Positions 34,754 through 43,371 of a stretch of 64,000 bases of DNA are shown one piece after another. The position numbers and the translations under genes are program-made. Every line of letters begins with the position of its first letter. Position 1 is the stretch's first letter. The notes beneath the pieces were generated by a model. It worked only from the letters and a program-made list of their open reading frames with translations, was not told the DNA's origin and did no database searches. Origin of the DNA: Anaerolineales bacterium (GTDB taxonomy: Bacteria > Chloroflexota > Anaerolineae > Anaerolineales > Villigracilaceae). The stretch is taken from the NCBI GenBank assembly GCA_020634885.1, contig JACKAW010000001.1, positions 682,001 through 746,000 of the forward strand. The letters are read 5' to 3'.

Positions 34754-35725
34754 TTACGGCGTAAGAATATCCTTTGCCCAATCGCGTTCTGCCATGTACC
34801 AATCGATCAGGTTCTTCATGCCCTGGCGTAAATTGAACTGCGGTTCCCAGCCCAGCATTTGGCGCGCCTTACTCACATCTGCCTGGTTGGTAAGCATATC
34901 TGCCAAATTGGGCGGACCATATTCCACAACAGCTTTTTTGCCGGTCAATTCTTCGGTTAGTGACACGAGCTCATTAATACTGATGACCTCATGCCCGCCG
35001 AGGTTGATGATCTCATATCCAACCGGTTTGAGCGCGGCAATGGTTCCACGGGCAATGTCGTCAATGTAGGTAAAACCGCGAGATTGATTCCCATCTCCAT
35101 TAATGCGAACCGGTTTGCCTTCCAATATCCATTGCACAAAACGCAGCATGGCAAGGTCGGGGCGACCGGCGGGACCATACACCGTGAAGAAGCGCAGAAT
35201 GGTCACATCAATATCATAGAGATGATGATACGAATGTGCCAATGCCTCGGCGCCTTTTTTACTGGCGGCATATGGCTGCATCGGCTCACTGCTGGATGCG
35301 GTCTCCGGCGTGGGGTAAGGCGGATTCTCACCATAGATGCTGGATGTGGAAGCGAGAATGAATTTCTTGCACCCATATTCTTTGCAAACCTCCAGCATAT
35401 TCAGTGTGCCCATCACATTTGATTCAAGAAACACCCACGGGTTTTCCACACTAAAACGCACACCCGCCCGCGCCGCAAGGTTGATCACACCGTCAATTTT
35501 TTCGCCTTTGAATACTTCAACAACGGATTTTTCAGAAATATCGCGCTTGTGAAATTTAAATCCCGGCTTCGCCATCAGCTTTTTGAGGCGGTATTCCTTC
35601 ATACGCGGGTCATAGGCATCATTGATATTATCAATGCCCACCACCGTATGCCCCTGCTCCATCAACAGTTCTGAAGTCCGCGCACCGATAAAACCTGCCG
35701 CGCCTGTCACCAGATAATTTGCCAT
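34754..35725 (-). CDS. NAD-dependent nucleotide-sugar epimerase (UDP-glucuronate 4-epimerase-like)
   Basis: A 323-residue extended SDR. GAAGFIGARTSELLMEQG binds NAD; the catalytic SSIYG Ser and YAASKKGAE Tyr/Lys are intact; RFFTVYGPAGRPDLA is the loop shared with UDP-glucuronate 4-epimerases (usually VYGPWGRPDMA). It would make UDP-galacturonate or a related sugar for the polysaccharide. A UDP-N-acetylhexosaminuronate epimerase is possible because the neighbouring dehydrogenase resembles the UDP-GlcNAc type. Follows the dehydrogenase by 42 bp. Confidence 0.85.
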   Translation of the reverse strand: MANYLVTGAAGFIGARTSELLMEQGHTVVGIDNINDAYDPRMKEYRLKKLMAKPGFKFHKRDISEKSVVEVFKGEKIDGVINLAARAGVRFSVENPWVFLESNVMGTLNMLEVCKEYGCKKFILASTSSIYGENPPYPTPETASSSEPMQPYAASKKGAEALAHSYHHLYDIDVTILRFFTVYGPAGRPDLAMLRFVQWILEGKPVRINGDGNQSRGFTYIDDIARGTIAALKPVGYEIINLGGHEVISINELVSLTEELTGKKAVVEYGPPNLADMLTNQADVSKARQMLGWEPQFNLRQGMKNLIDWYMAERDWAKDILTP

Positions 35726-35767
35726 AGTTTCTCCTTTATCAGTTAAACATTACGCACTACGTAATGA

Positions 35768-37087
35768 TCACAGGCGTTCAACGTTTTCAAACCTGCCAAG
35801 CTTACCCGTTGCGTTGCGCGTATCAAACACAAATTTTGCCACACCAATGATCTCAGGATAGTTGTACATTTTATGATTTGTGACGATCACAACCGCATCA
35901 GAAGTTTTTACTTCAGCCATCAGGTCTGTAACACTATCCATCTGCCAGCCTTCGGTCTCATGGTGAATATGTGGAATGTACGGGTCATGATATTTGACAG
36001 ACGCGCCTTTATTTTGAAGCAAGCCGATCACATCCAAAGACGGCGACTCGCGCACATCGTCAATATCGGGCTTGTATGCCACACCCAACACAAGGATATT
36101 TGAGCCTTTGATGGTCTTACCCAGATCGTTCATCGACTCCATCAACCGGCTGACTACATAACGCGGCATATTGGTGTTGACTTCAGAAGCCAGTTCGATA
36201 AAACGCGCGTTGTAGTTCAACGACTTCATCTTCCATGAAAGATAGAGCGGGTCAATCGGAATACAGTGACCGCCCAAGCCTGGACCCGGTGTGAATTTCA
36301 TAAACCCGAATGGTTTGGTCGCCGCCGCATCGATCACCTCCCACACATCCACGCCGAGGCGTTCGCACATGATCGCCAACTCATTGACCATGCCAATATT
36401 GATCATGCGGAAAGTGTTCTCCAGCAATTTTGCCATCTCTGCCGCCTCGGCAGAACTGACCTTATGCACAATATCAATCGCGCCTTCATACCATGCCGTG
36501 GCAACCTCGCCGCAGGCTTCGGTGATTCCGCCCATCACTTTGGGAGTATTTTTCGTGGTGAAATCCTCACGCCCGGGGTCCACTCGTTCGGGTGAAAAGG
36601 CAAGGAACCAATCTTCGCCCACAACCAGATCGTGTTCTGTGCCAAGTTTTGGCAGCAGCAGTTCACGGGTGGTGCCGGGGTAAGTAGTGGATTGCAGCAC
36701 CACCACCATGCCTTTATGCATGTACTTCGACAATTCTTCCATCGCAGAAATAATGAACGACATATCCGGGTCGCCGGTTTGGCGCAGCGGAGTCGGCACA
36801 CAAATGCTGACCGCATCCATATCCTGTAAAACAGAAAAATCAGCAGTGGCGGTTAAATTTCCAGATTTGACTAATTTCGCAACGGCTTCAGTCGGCACAT
36901 CTGGGATATATGACCTGCCCTCTTTCAGCGCATCCACCTTACGTTTATCCGGGTCTACCCCAGTGACCTTGAACCCCGCCTCACCAAAAACAACCGCCAA
37001 AGGCAGCCCCACATACCCCAACCCAAGAATGGCAACCTTAACATTCTTGTCTTTCAATTTTTTAGTTAGTTCTTCTTTAATAGACAT
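35768..37087 (-). CDS. UDP-N-acetylhexosamine/UDP-glucose 6-dehydrogenase
   Basis: A 439-residue nucleotide-sugar dehydrogenase. GLGYVGLPLAVVFGEAGFKV binds NAD, ATKPFGFMKFTPGPGLGGHC holds the catalytic Cys followed by IPIDPLYLSWK, the form found in WbpA/TviB-type UDP-GlcNAc dehydrogenases, and KPDIDDVRESPSLDVI is the C-terminal UDP-binding loop. It oxidises the C6 alcohol to a uronic acid in two NAD-linked steps. The ATG at 37087 with GAAGGA is chosen over an in-frame start at 37099. Supplies precursor to the adjacent epimerase. Confidence 0.88.
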   Translation of the reverse strand: MSIKEELTKKLKDKNVKVAILGLGYVGLPLAVVFGEAGFKVTGVDPDKRKVDALKEGRSYIPDVPTEAVAKLVKSGNLTATADFSVLQDMDAVSICVPTPLRQTGDPDMSFIISAMEELSKYMHKGMVVVLQSTTYPGTTRELLLPKLGTEHDLVVGEDWFLAFSPERVDPGREDFTTKNTPKVMGGITEACGEVATAWYEGAIDIVHKVSSAEAAEMAKLLENTFRMINIGMVNELAIMCERLGVDVWEVIDAAATKPFGFMKFTPGPGLGGHCIPIDPLYLSWKMKSLNYNARFIELASEVNTNMPRYVVSRLMESMNDLGKTIKGSNILVLGVAYKPDIDDVRESPSLDVIGLLQNKGASVKYHDPYIPHIHHETEGWQMDSVTDLMAEVKTSDAVVIVTNHKMYNYPEIIGVAKFVFDTRNATGKLGRFENVERL

Positions 37088-37106
37088 ATTTTCCTTCAAT
37101 ATTTCG

Positions 37107-37748
37107 TCAAAATAAACTTAATTGTTGCGGCTTGTCGTCTTGTACTACCGCGATAGTTTTTCTCTCCACGGGTTTGCGTCCCAAAGCCGCGCGCGCCTCA
37201 TTTAGTTGATCTGGCAGTTTGGCAAAATCTGCCAGCATGGACGGGCGCAGGGCAGGCTGGTGCAAAGCCGCCGCCGGGTGATACATGGGAATGATAAACC
37301 TTCCACCAATATTTTGCATCTGCCCATGGATCGAAGTGATCTTTGCCCCCGCAAAATACCTGCTCATCGAGATGCGCCCCAGGGTAATGATCACACTGGG
37401 GTTAATGGCGCTGATCTGCGCCTCAAGATATTGATTACACATTTCAAGCTCATCGGGCTGTGGGTCGCGGTTGCCCGGCGGACGGCACTTAACCACATTG
37501 GCAATGAAAACCTCGCCGCGCAGCAGCCCAGCCTGTTCCAACAATTGATCTAAGAACTTACCCGATGCCCCCACGAACGGACGTCCCTGCTCATTCTCAT
37601 GAAAACCCGGACCCTCCCCAATGAACATCACCTCAGCATCCGCCGGTCCTTCCCCCGTCACCGCCTTTTTACGAGACTCGTGCAAACTGCACTTCGTACA
37701 GGCAGAAACTTCACGGGCAATTTGTTCAAGCGTTTCAGCGGCAGACAT
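37107..37748 (-). CDS. Family 4 uracil-DNA glycosylase
   Basis: A 213-residue Fe-S DNA repair enzyme. CTKC (Cys17, Cys20) and two later Cys (KCRPPGNRD near 88 and MCNQY near 104) hold a [4Fe-4S] cluster; GEGPGFHENEQGRPFVGASG is motif 1 of family 4 UDGs and MYHPAAALHQP is the second motif. It removes uracil from DNA and is known mostly from thermophiles and many Chloroflexota relatives. Its start codon directly abuts the rimI stop (TAA-ATG), so translation is probably coupled. Confidence 0.9.
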   Translation of the reverse strand: MSAAETLEQIAREVSACTKCSLHESRKKAVTGEGPADAEVMFIGEGPGFHENEQGRPFVGASGKFLDQLLEQAGLLRGEVFIANVVKCRPPGNRDPQPDELEMCNQYLEAQISAINPSVIITLGRISMSRYFAGAKITSIHGQMQNIGGRFIIPMYHPAAALHQPALRPSMLADFAKLPDQLNEARAALGRKPVERKTIAVVQDDKPQQLSLF

Positions 37749-38216
37749 TTATACTCCTTGCAGATCGTTCATTTCATTCAACGACATCAAAATGGCATCT
37801 TCCATCGTATCTTTGTAATACTCTTTTCTTCTGCCGTCTTCCACAAAGCCAAGGTTACGATATAGATTCTGCGCAGCCTCATTCTTTTCACGCACTTCCA
37901 AAAAAGCGCGGATCACGCCTTCTTCTTGTGCGGCAAGCAAGGCATGAACCAAAATCTTTTTACCCAACCCCCGCCTGCGAAAATCGGGATGCGTGGCAAT
38001 TGTCGCAACATGCAATTCATCCACCATCAACCAACCCACCATCATCGCCGCAATGCGCCCTTCACATTCCAGCACCCAAGAGCGTGAAACTTCATTGCTT
38101 GTAATTTCGTAATGAAACGAACGCGCGGGCCACGGCAGCGAAAAAGATACCTGATCAATGGCGATCACCTGCTCAAGATCATCTTCGGTCATTTTGCGTA
38201 TTAAAAATTCTGACAT
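37749..38216 (-). CDS. rimI: Ribosomal protein S18 alanine N-acetyltransferase
   Basis: A 155-residue GNAT acetyltransferase. VATIATHPDFRRRGLGKKIL is the acetyl-CoA pyrophosphate loop and ENEAAQNLYRNLGFVEDGRR the C-terminal motif of RimI. It acetylates the N-terminal Ala of ribosomal protein S18. Its place between tsaB and udg4, as in many bacteria where rimI follows tsaB, supports RimI over other GNAT types. Confidence 0.88.
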   Translation of the reverse strand: MSEFLIRKMTEDDLEQVIAIDQVSFSLPWPARSFHYEITSNEVSRSWVLECEGRIAAMMVGWLMVDELHVATIATHPDFRRRGLGKKILVHALLAAQEEGVIRAFLEVREKNEAAQNLYRNLGFVEDGRRKEYYKDTMEDAILMSLNEMNDLQGV

Positions 38217-38225
38217 AAATAGCTC

Positions 38226-38891
38226 TTACTGAATCGGCGTACCTGCCACATGCAAATAGATCGGCGCAAGCGAAGCCGCATCATCGGCATCACTATCCTG
38301 CCAGCGCGCCCATGCCAACTCTGCCAGAACCGAAGGTCTGCGTACACATAAAGAAGGCGAAGCCAATTGCAAATGTTTTACCTTTGAGATTTTCCCCCGT
38401 TCATCCGATGGAAGCTCCCCTGCAATGGCGGTGGGACTCTCGATCTCCGCCAGCAATTCATCCAACGTCCCGCTTCTCACCGGGCTTTCAGCCTGCCACT
38501 GTTTCTCAATATTTTGATACACACTGAAAGCGATCCGCTTCCGCCCGGCTTGCAACACAGCCACCAGCGGAATCTCTGCCAGGGGCTGCGCCGCCGCGAT
38601 CACATCCAGCGTGGAGATGCCCATCACCGGCAGGTTGCGCGCCAGCGCAATTCCTTTTGCGAGAGATAATCCAACGCGCAAACTTGTAAAAGAGCCCGGT
38701 CCAATGGCAACGCCCAAGGCTTGGACCATGCTCATGGTCACGCCGCACCGTTTCAAAAGTCCAGAAAGAGCCGGAGAAAGTTCAGTGGTGTGATGCTGTT
38801 TGGTCGTCCACATCATCTCGCCGAGCACTTGATCCCCATCATACAAAGCCAACCCAACCTGGGCTGTGGAAGTATCAATAGATAAAAGCAT
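38226..38891 (-). CDS. tsaB: tRNA t6A biosynthesis protein TsaB
   Basis: A 221-residue ASKHA-fold protein. LLSIDTSTAQVGLALYDGDQ is the N-terminal phosphate loop and GPGSFTSLRVGLSLAKGIAL the hallmark of TsaB. It supports TsaD in making N6-threonylcarbamoyladenosine at tRNA position 37. Its C-terminal half is short, which is usual for the family. The gene starts 2 nt after the tsaE stop. Confidence 0.92.
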   Translation of the reverse strand: MLLSIDTSTAQVGLALYDGDQVLGEMMWTTKQHHTTELSPALSGLLKRCGVTMSMVQALGVAIGPGSFTSLRVGLSLAKGIALARNLPVMGISTLDVIAAAQPLAEIPLVAVLQAGRKRIAFSVYQNIEKQWQAESPVRSGTLDELLAEIESPTAIAGELPSDERGKISKVKHLQLASPSLCVRRPSVLAELAWARWQDSDADDAASLAPIYLHVAGTPIQ

Positions 38892-38893
38892 GG

Positions 38894-39388
38894 TTATCCT
38901 CCCACCATGGCGTGACGAATGGATTCCAAAAGTTCATCATAGCGTTTTCCGTGTGCGTGGAAGTTCATCTGACGATGTTCTTCAGAAATATGGTTGAGCT
39001 GAATTTGCAAATGTTCAACGGGAATAAGATCGCCGAGCCGTTCGGGCCATTCGATGATGAGTGCGCCCTCTGCGACCATCGAGTCGAGGTCGAGTTCTTC
39101 GGCTTCGGGAATGGTTTCAAGGCGGTAGGCATCCATATGAAAAAGTTGAGCGCCATCGGCGCGGCGATATACATTAACGAGGATAAAGGTGGGGCTGGAA
39201 ACCGTATCGAGAGAACCCCATCCCTGGGCAAGCCCTTGTGTAAATGTGGTCTTGCCTGCGCCGAGATCGCCCTGCAAACAAAGCACATCGCCCGGCTTCA
39301 ATAAACCGCCAAGGCGCAGCCCAATGCGGCGGGTTTGCTCGGGGCTGCGGCTGAAAAATTCGATCATGTGTGCGTCAAGAATAGGCAT
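38894..39388 (-). CDS. tsaE: tRNA t6A biosynthesis ATPase TsaE
   Basis: A 164-residue P-loop ATPase. Walker A GDLGAGKTT at 40-48, then SSPTFILVNVYRR and HMDAYRLE, the DNA/tRNA-modification signature of TsaE (YjeE). It powers TsaD/TsaB turnover in t6A synthesis. The upstream -10 TATAAT (39398-39403, minus strand) is only 9 nt from the ATG and no ribosome site is visible, so the leader is very short or absent. First gene of tsaE-tsaB-rimI-udg. Confidence 0.93.
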   Translation of the reverse strand: MPILDAHMIEFFSRSPEQTRRIGLRLGGLLKPGDVLCLQGDLGAGKTTFTQGLAQGWGSLDTVSSPTFILVNVYRRADGAQLFHMDAYRLETIPEAEELDLDSMVAEGALIIEWPERLGDLIPVEHLQIQLNHISEEHRQMNFHAHGKRYDELLESIRHAMVGG

Positions 39389-39517
39389 CGGGTTGAAATT
39401 ATACCCAGCGCGGTCACAAATTGCACTTTTTCGCCGTCCTCGATGAAGGGTGCCAATCTTTTTTAACCTCCGTTCATCAGGGTGAATTTTGAGTAAGGTG
39501 CGTACGTGATATTAAAA

Positions 39518-39553
39518 AAATTATGCAATACGCACTTCCGTATTGCATAATTT
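39518..39553 (-). terminator. Terminator of the GT4 gene at 39562
   Basis: A 15-bp stem (AAATTATGCAATACG with CGTATTGCATAATTT) and 6-nt loop, followed on the minus strand by a T-run. Perfect pairing. Confidence 0.85.
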
Positions 39554-39561
39554 CTGCGTGA

Positions 39562-40884
39562 TTATTTTTTCTGCCCGGGCATCCGCTTGGTGATCTCGTC
39601 GGATATTCTTTGCGGTATGCCTGTAATCTCTTGCGTGATCCGTTTTGGGATATGCTGCAATTGTTTGGGCAGCATTCGCTGAAAGAGTGTGCCGCGCCAG
39701 TTTTGCAAGATCGCTTCGGTGTACAGTTTTTCAAGCGAACGCACCTGTGTTTCGATGGAGTATTTTCGGCTCAGGGTAAGCGAGTGTTCGCCAAATTGCT
39801 TGAGGCGTTCACGATCTGGCAGCAAGTCCGCGAGAATATCGGCATATTGATTCACATCCAACGGCGTTTCGTAGCCGTTCATGCCATTTTCCAACATGCC
39901 TTCAAAGGCTTCATCTTTTACGGCAACGAAAGGCAAGCCCGAAGCAATGGCTTCGATGACAGAGATGGGGTGAACCTCGGTGGTGGAAGCAGAGAGGAAT
40001 ACATCGGCATCGTGGAAGATATCGGGCAGGTCGGCGCGATTGACCATGCCCAAAAAGTGGATGTGATCTTTGCCTTTGCTGGCATTGGCTTTTTCCTCCA
40101 CGCCTTTCCGGGCGCCCCCATCCCCGGCGAAAACCAAATGAGCGTTTGGCACACGGTCGATCAAAAGATTGAAGGCATCCACAATAAAATCGAGGCGCTT
40201 CTCCGGGTCCATGCGCCCAACGGTGAGCATAATGGGGGCATCTTCTGCGATGCCTAATTGCTTACGCAGTACGCCGGGATTCTTCACGGTTTCGAACATG
40301 CTCAGGTCAATGCCGTTGGGGATGATGGTGATGGGCTGTTTCACCTTTTGCTGCAATAACAAGCGATAGAACTTTGGCGAAGGGACGATGATCTGATCAC
40401 CCAGATCGGTGGAGGCTTTGCTAAACCATGCCGCCGCGCGTTTGATAAGCCCTGTACCGCCGATGAATTTGATGTAGTGGGTGTAATCGGTGATGGAGGT
40501 GTGATAGGTGTAGATCAATGGCAGGCGTTTGGTGGATGCGGTGAGATAGGCTAGCAGCCCCATACTTGCAGGACTATGCGCGTGCAATACATCAAAGTGT
40601 TCGCGGGTCAATTTCCATGTAGAGCGCGGTGTTCCCAACACTGCCACATAAATAGGCGGGTTGTTGAGATACTTCAACGAAGGCAGGCGCATCACATTGC
40701 GTTTGTCATCTTTGTAACCGGGGAATTTTGGGGCAAAAATGGTCACCTGGTGACCGCGTTCCTCCAGCCCTTTTGAGATCATCTGCAATGAGACGGATAC
40801 CCCATTCACCTGCGGGGCGTAGGTATCTGTAAACAAGCCAATACGAAGCGAGCCAATTGGAAGATCAGTCTGTTCTATTTCCAT
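39562..40884 (-). CDS. GT4-family glycosyltransferase (glucosyl-diacylglycerol type)
   Basis: A 440-residue GT-B enzyme. GLFTDTYAPQVNGVSVSLQM is the N-terminal signature shared with diacylglycerol glucosyltransferases and phosphatidylinositol mannosyltransferases; LTVGRMDPEKRLDFIVDAFN and DVFLSASTTEVHPISVIEAI are the donor motifs. A glycolipid synthase is likely (inference from this N-terminal signature). The tail (ITQEITGIPQRISDEITKRM) is basic and helical, suited to membrane attachment. AGGAGA precedes the ATG. Confidence 0.85.
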   Translation of the reverse strand: MEIEQTDLPIGSLRIGLFTDTYAPQVNGVSVSLQMISKGLEERGHQVTIFAPKFPGYKDDKRNVMRLPSLKYLNNPPIYVAVLGTPRSTWKLTREHFDVLHAHSPASMGLLAYLTASTKRLPLIYTYHTSITDYTHYIKFIGGTGLIKRAAAWFSKASTDLGDQIIVPSPKFYRLLLQQKVKQPITIIPNGIDLSMFETVKNPGVLRKQLGIAEDAPIMLTVGRMDPEKRLDFIVDAFNLLIDRVPNAHLVFAGDGGARKGVEEKANASKGKDHIHFLGMVNRADLPDIFHDADVFLSASTTEVHPISVIEAIASGLPFVAVKDEAFEGMLENGMNGYETPLDVNQYADILADLLPDRERLKQFGEHSLTLSRKYSIETQVRSLEKLYTEAILQNWRGTLFQRMLPKQLQHIPKRITQEITGIPQRISDEITKRMPGQKK

Positions 40885-40903
40885 TCTTTCTCCTAATAGA
40901 AAA

Positions 40904-40930
40904 CCCTAAAGGTCTTAAAGACTTTTAGGG
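40904..40930 (-). terminator. Terminator containing the DUF951 stop codon
   Basis: CCCTAAAGGTCT pairs with AGACTTTTAGGG with one mismatch. The stop codon of the DUF951 gene is the TAA in the loop region. On the minus strand it is followed by TTTTC. Confidence 0.7.
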
Positions 40931-41148
40931 TCTATGTTTGATTCTTGATTCTTTTCCCGTGCCTGTTGCGACACGTTCAATTTCATACGTTTTGCCAGTT
41001 CACGTCGGGTTAACATGACACGGTGTTGGCAGCCTTTGCATTCCAAACCAATATCTGCGCCCAGACGAACCACCGTCCAGTCGTAAGAGCCGCATGGATG
41101 CGGCTTGCGCAGCCGTAACAGGTCTTTCATTTGCAGGTCTGGAAGCAT
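40915..41148 (-). CDS. DUF951 family protein
   Basis: A 77-residue protein reading MLPDLQMKDLLRLRKPHPCG, then SYDWTVVRLGADIGLECKGC and RELAKRMK. This is the full signature of DUF951, a small zinc-finger-like protein (two CxxC-type Cys pairs: PCG and CKGC) of unknown function common in Firmicutes and Chloroflexota. Only the ATG at 41148 matches the family length; the frame extends further upstream without similarity. Confidence 0.85.
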   Translation of the reverse strand: MLPDLQMKDLLRLRKPHPCGSYDWTVVRLGADIGLECKGCQHRVMLTRRELAKRMKLNVSQQAREKNQESNIDPKSL

Positions 41149-41237
41149 GGAAATGATTATACGCCTTGAGTTTAACAATGTGTTATCGACACGCCCCGTT
41201 TCTTTTATTAAAACTACCCAACTGTGAACTACCAAAC

Positions 41238-41243
41238 TATAAT
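41238..41243 (+). promoter_or_regulatory. TATAAT -10 element 6 bp from a start codon
   Basis: A perfect TATAAT ends 6 bp before the ATG at 41250. No good -35 hexamer was found and there is no ribosome binding site, so transcription would start at or next to the ATG (leaderless mRNA). Confidence 0.55.
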
Positions 41244-41249
41244 CCCGCC

Positions 41250-41669
41250 ATGACAGATTACAACTTCTTTCACCCAACCGAAGTCCGTTACGGAGATTTG
41301 GACCCGCAGGGACATGTCAATAACGCAAAATACCTGACCTATTTTGAGCAGGCTCGTGTGTATCACTTTATGAAGATCGGTCTATTCAGCAAAGATCAAT
41401 CGTTTATGGAGATCGGTGTCATCGTTGCGGATATCCATATCAGATACAAAGCGCCCACACACTACGGCGATAATATCAAGACCGGCGCAAGAGTCACCAA
41501 GATCGGCAACAAATCCATGACCGTTGAGCAATGCGTGATGAACGCAGACACCGGTCAAGTGATGGCAAGCGGCGAGGTGATTCTCGTCACGTTTGATTAC
41601 AAGACCCAGAAGACCATTTCAGTGCCGGACGATTGGAAAAAGAAGATCAGTGAATTTGAGGGAATATAG
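41250..41669 (+). CDS. Acyl-CoA thioesterase (4-hydroxybenzoyl-CoA type)
   Basis: A 139-residue hotdog-fold protein. YGDLDPQGHVNNAKYLTYFE carries the catalytic Asp of the 4HBT type (D-x-x-G-H-V-N-N). It would hydrolyse an acyl-CoA thioester in the cytosol, substrate unknown. The ATG at 41250 is preferred because the upstream region (41166-41249) contains the promoter. First of a plus-strand run that continues with the YcxB-like, M42 and LLM genes. Confidence 0.87.
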   Translation: MTDYNFFHPTEVRYGDLDPQGHVNNAKYLTYFEQARVYHFMKIGLFSKDQSFMEIGVIVADIHIRYKAPTHYGDNIKTGARVTKIGNKSMTVEQCVMNADTGQVMASGEVILVTFDYKTQKTISVPDDWKKKISEFEGI

Positions 41670-41692
41670 CTAATGCTATAGAGAGTAAGCAA

Positions 41693-42310
41693 ATGGACAT
41701 TCAATTTGATGGCACGTTCTCCAAAGAAGACTACAAATCTTCTGTAAAACTCTTAAATTCTTCCATCACAAAAAAGCCAGGATTAAATATTGATATTTGG
41801 ATCGTCCTAGTTGTGATTGGCATTGGAATGATGCTCTGGGGTTTCAGAACCATGTTTGTGGAATTAGATCTTAATTCTGGAACATTTATTATCGCATTTG
41901 GGTTAGTCATCCTTGTTTATGGGGTCAAAACCCGTACAGCCATAGATAAGGCATGGGAAGAAATAAACAAAAATACAACAAAATTTGAAGGAACCATCAC
42001 GGAAGAATTTTTGGATATACGATCCTCCAACAGCGAAACAAAAATTTTGTGGGCAGCATTTTCAGGCTATGGCGCATATAAACAAGTCATTGTGTTGATA
42101 CATAACAACCAAGGACAAATTTTTTCAAGGTCGATGTTTAAAAACGAGGAGGATTGGATACAATTCCAAAAGCTTGTTTCTCAAAAACTTAATGTTATCT
42201 TCAAAGTTCAAAAACCAAGGCTAAGCAACCTTGCAATCATCTATATAATAATCAATGTCCTATTTGTTGCTTTGGTATTAATTTCTTTACACAAAAACGG
42301 AGCAAGATAA
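41693..42310 (+). CDS. YcxB-like membrane protein
   Basis: A 205-residue protein with two helices near 33-52 (IDIWIVLVVIGIGMMLWGF) and 63-80 (SGTFIIAFGLVILVYGV), a central beta-rich domain with KFEGTITEEFLDIRSSNSE and IPVG-like WAAFSGYGAYKQVIVLIHN, and a C-terminal helix (183-203). The central domain matches the YcxB-like architecture, whose function is unknown. The stop overlaps the next start by one base (TAATG). Confidence 0.65.
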   Translation: MDIQFDGTFSKEDYKSSVKLLNSSITKKPGLNIDIWIVLVVIGIGMMLWGFRTMFVELDLNSGTFIIAFGLVILVYGVKTRTAIDKAWEEINKNTTKFEGTITEEFLDIRSSNSETKILWAAFSGYGAYKQVIVLIHNNQGQIFSRSMFKNEEDWIQFQKLVSQKLNVIFKVQKPRLSNLAIIYIIINVLFVALVLISLHKNGAR

Positions 42311-43353
42311 TGTCCCTCCCAAAAATTGACGAAACCTATTTCAAAAACTTTCTCGTAAACCTGCTCAACATCGCCTCGCCTACTGGTTTTGCCAGCCCGG
42401 CAATTGATTTTGTCGAAAAAGAACTTTCCAAATACAAGCAGCTTGAGTTAAGTCGCACTCGTAAAGGGGCGCTCGTTGCAAAGTGGAAAGTAGAAAGTGA
42501 TTTGCCTCCGGTTGCGTTGACCGCCCATGTTGATACGCTTGGCGCAGTGGTCAAAGAAATCAAAGGCAATGGTCGTTTGCGTCTCAGCCGCGTTGGCGGC
42601 ATTCAGTGGCCCACGGTAGAAACCGAAGGTGTATGGGTCTTCACCGCCAAAGGCGAAAAAATTCGCGGCTCGGTTCTCATTGACGTGGCATCGGGTCACA
42701 TCCACAGCGGACCCGACCTGCCGCGTGATGACAAACATCTCGAAGTGCGGCTCGATGCGCGCACCACATCCGAAGCCGAAACCCGCGCCCTCGGCATTAA
42801 CATTGGTGATTGTGTAGCGTTCGATACCCGCACCGAAGTGACGGATGGCTTCATCCGCTCGCGCTTTCTGGACGACAAGGCGTGCGTGGCAAACCTCGCA
42901 GCGGCGATCAAGTCGATGGTGGAATCAGGTCAAAGTCCGGCACGAACCGTGTACTTCCACATTTCAAATTATGAAGAAGTCGGTCACGGCGCATCGGCGG
43001 GCATCCCTGAAGATGTTGCCGAACTGGTCACAGTGGATATGGCGGTGGTGGGTCCTGGTCAAGAGTCGGATGAATTTCACGCCACGCTTTGCATCAAAGA
43101 TAGCGGCGGGGTGTACTCCGAAGGCTTGAACAAAAAACTGCGCCTCATTGCGGATGAGCATAACATCCCCTACAAAACAGATGTCTACCCGTTCTACGGC
43201 TCAGACGGCGAAGCCTTTTGGCGCGCAGGCGGCGACGTAGAAGTGGCGCTGATCGGTCCCGGCATTGACGCTTCGCACAACTACGAACGCGCCCACATGG
43301 ACGGATTGAACGCCACCACAAATTGGATCATGGCATATTTGATGGAAAAATAG
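42310..43353 (+). CDS. M42-family metallopeptidase
   Basis: A 347-residue di-zinc aminopeptidase. Ligands are visible: AHVDTLG (His, Asp), RFLDDKAC (Asp), NYEEVGHGASAG (Glu pair) and SHNYERAHM (His). M42 enzymes form tetrahedral dodecamers that trim short peptides in the cytoplasm. Family members act also as endoglucanase-like or deblocking aminopeptidases; the exact preference is not predictable. Starts in a 1-nt overlap with the previous gene. Confidence 0.9.
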   Translation: MSLPKIDETYFKNFLVNLLNIASPTGFASPAIDFVEKELSKYKQLELSRTRKGALVAKWKVESDLPPVALTAHVDTLGAVVKEIKGNGRLRLSRVGGIQWPTVETEGVWVFTAKGEKIRGSVLIDVASGHIHSGPDLPRDDKHLEVRLDARTTSEAETRALGINIGDCVAFDTRTEVTDGFIRSRFLDDKACVANLAAAIKSMVESGQSPARTVYFHISNYEEVGHGASAGIPEDVAELVTVDMAVVGPGQESDEFHATLCIKDSGGVYSEGLNKKLRLIADEHNIPYKTDVYPFYGSDGEAFWRAGGDVEVALIGPGIDASHNYERAHMDGLNATTNWIMAYLMEK

Positions 43354-43371
43354 AGATTGGAGATTTGAGAT
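43353..43371 (+). repeat. GATTGGAGATT-type tract between M42 and LLM genes
   Basis: AGAGATTGGAGATTTGAGAT sits between the M42 stop and the TTG start of the LLM gene. The GGAG within it lies 9 nt before the TTG and may serve as its ribosome site. Related tracts occur at 32341-32371, 33358-33392 and 34733-34752. Confidence 0.6.
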
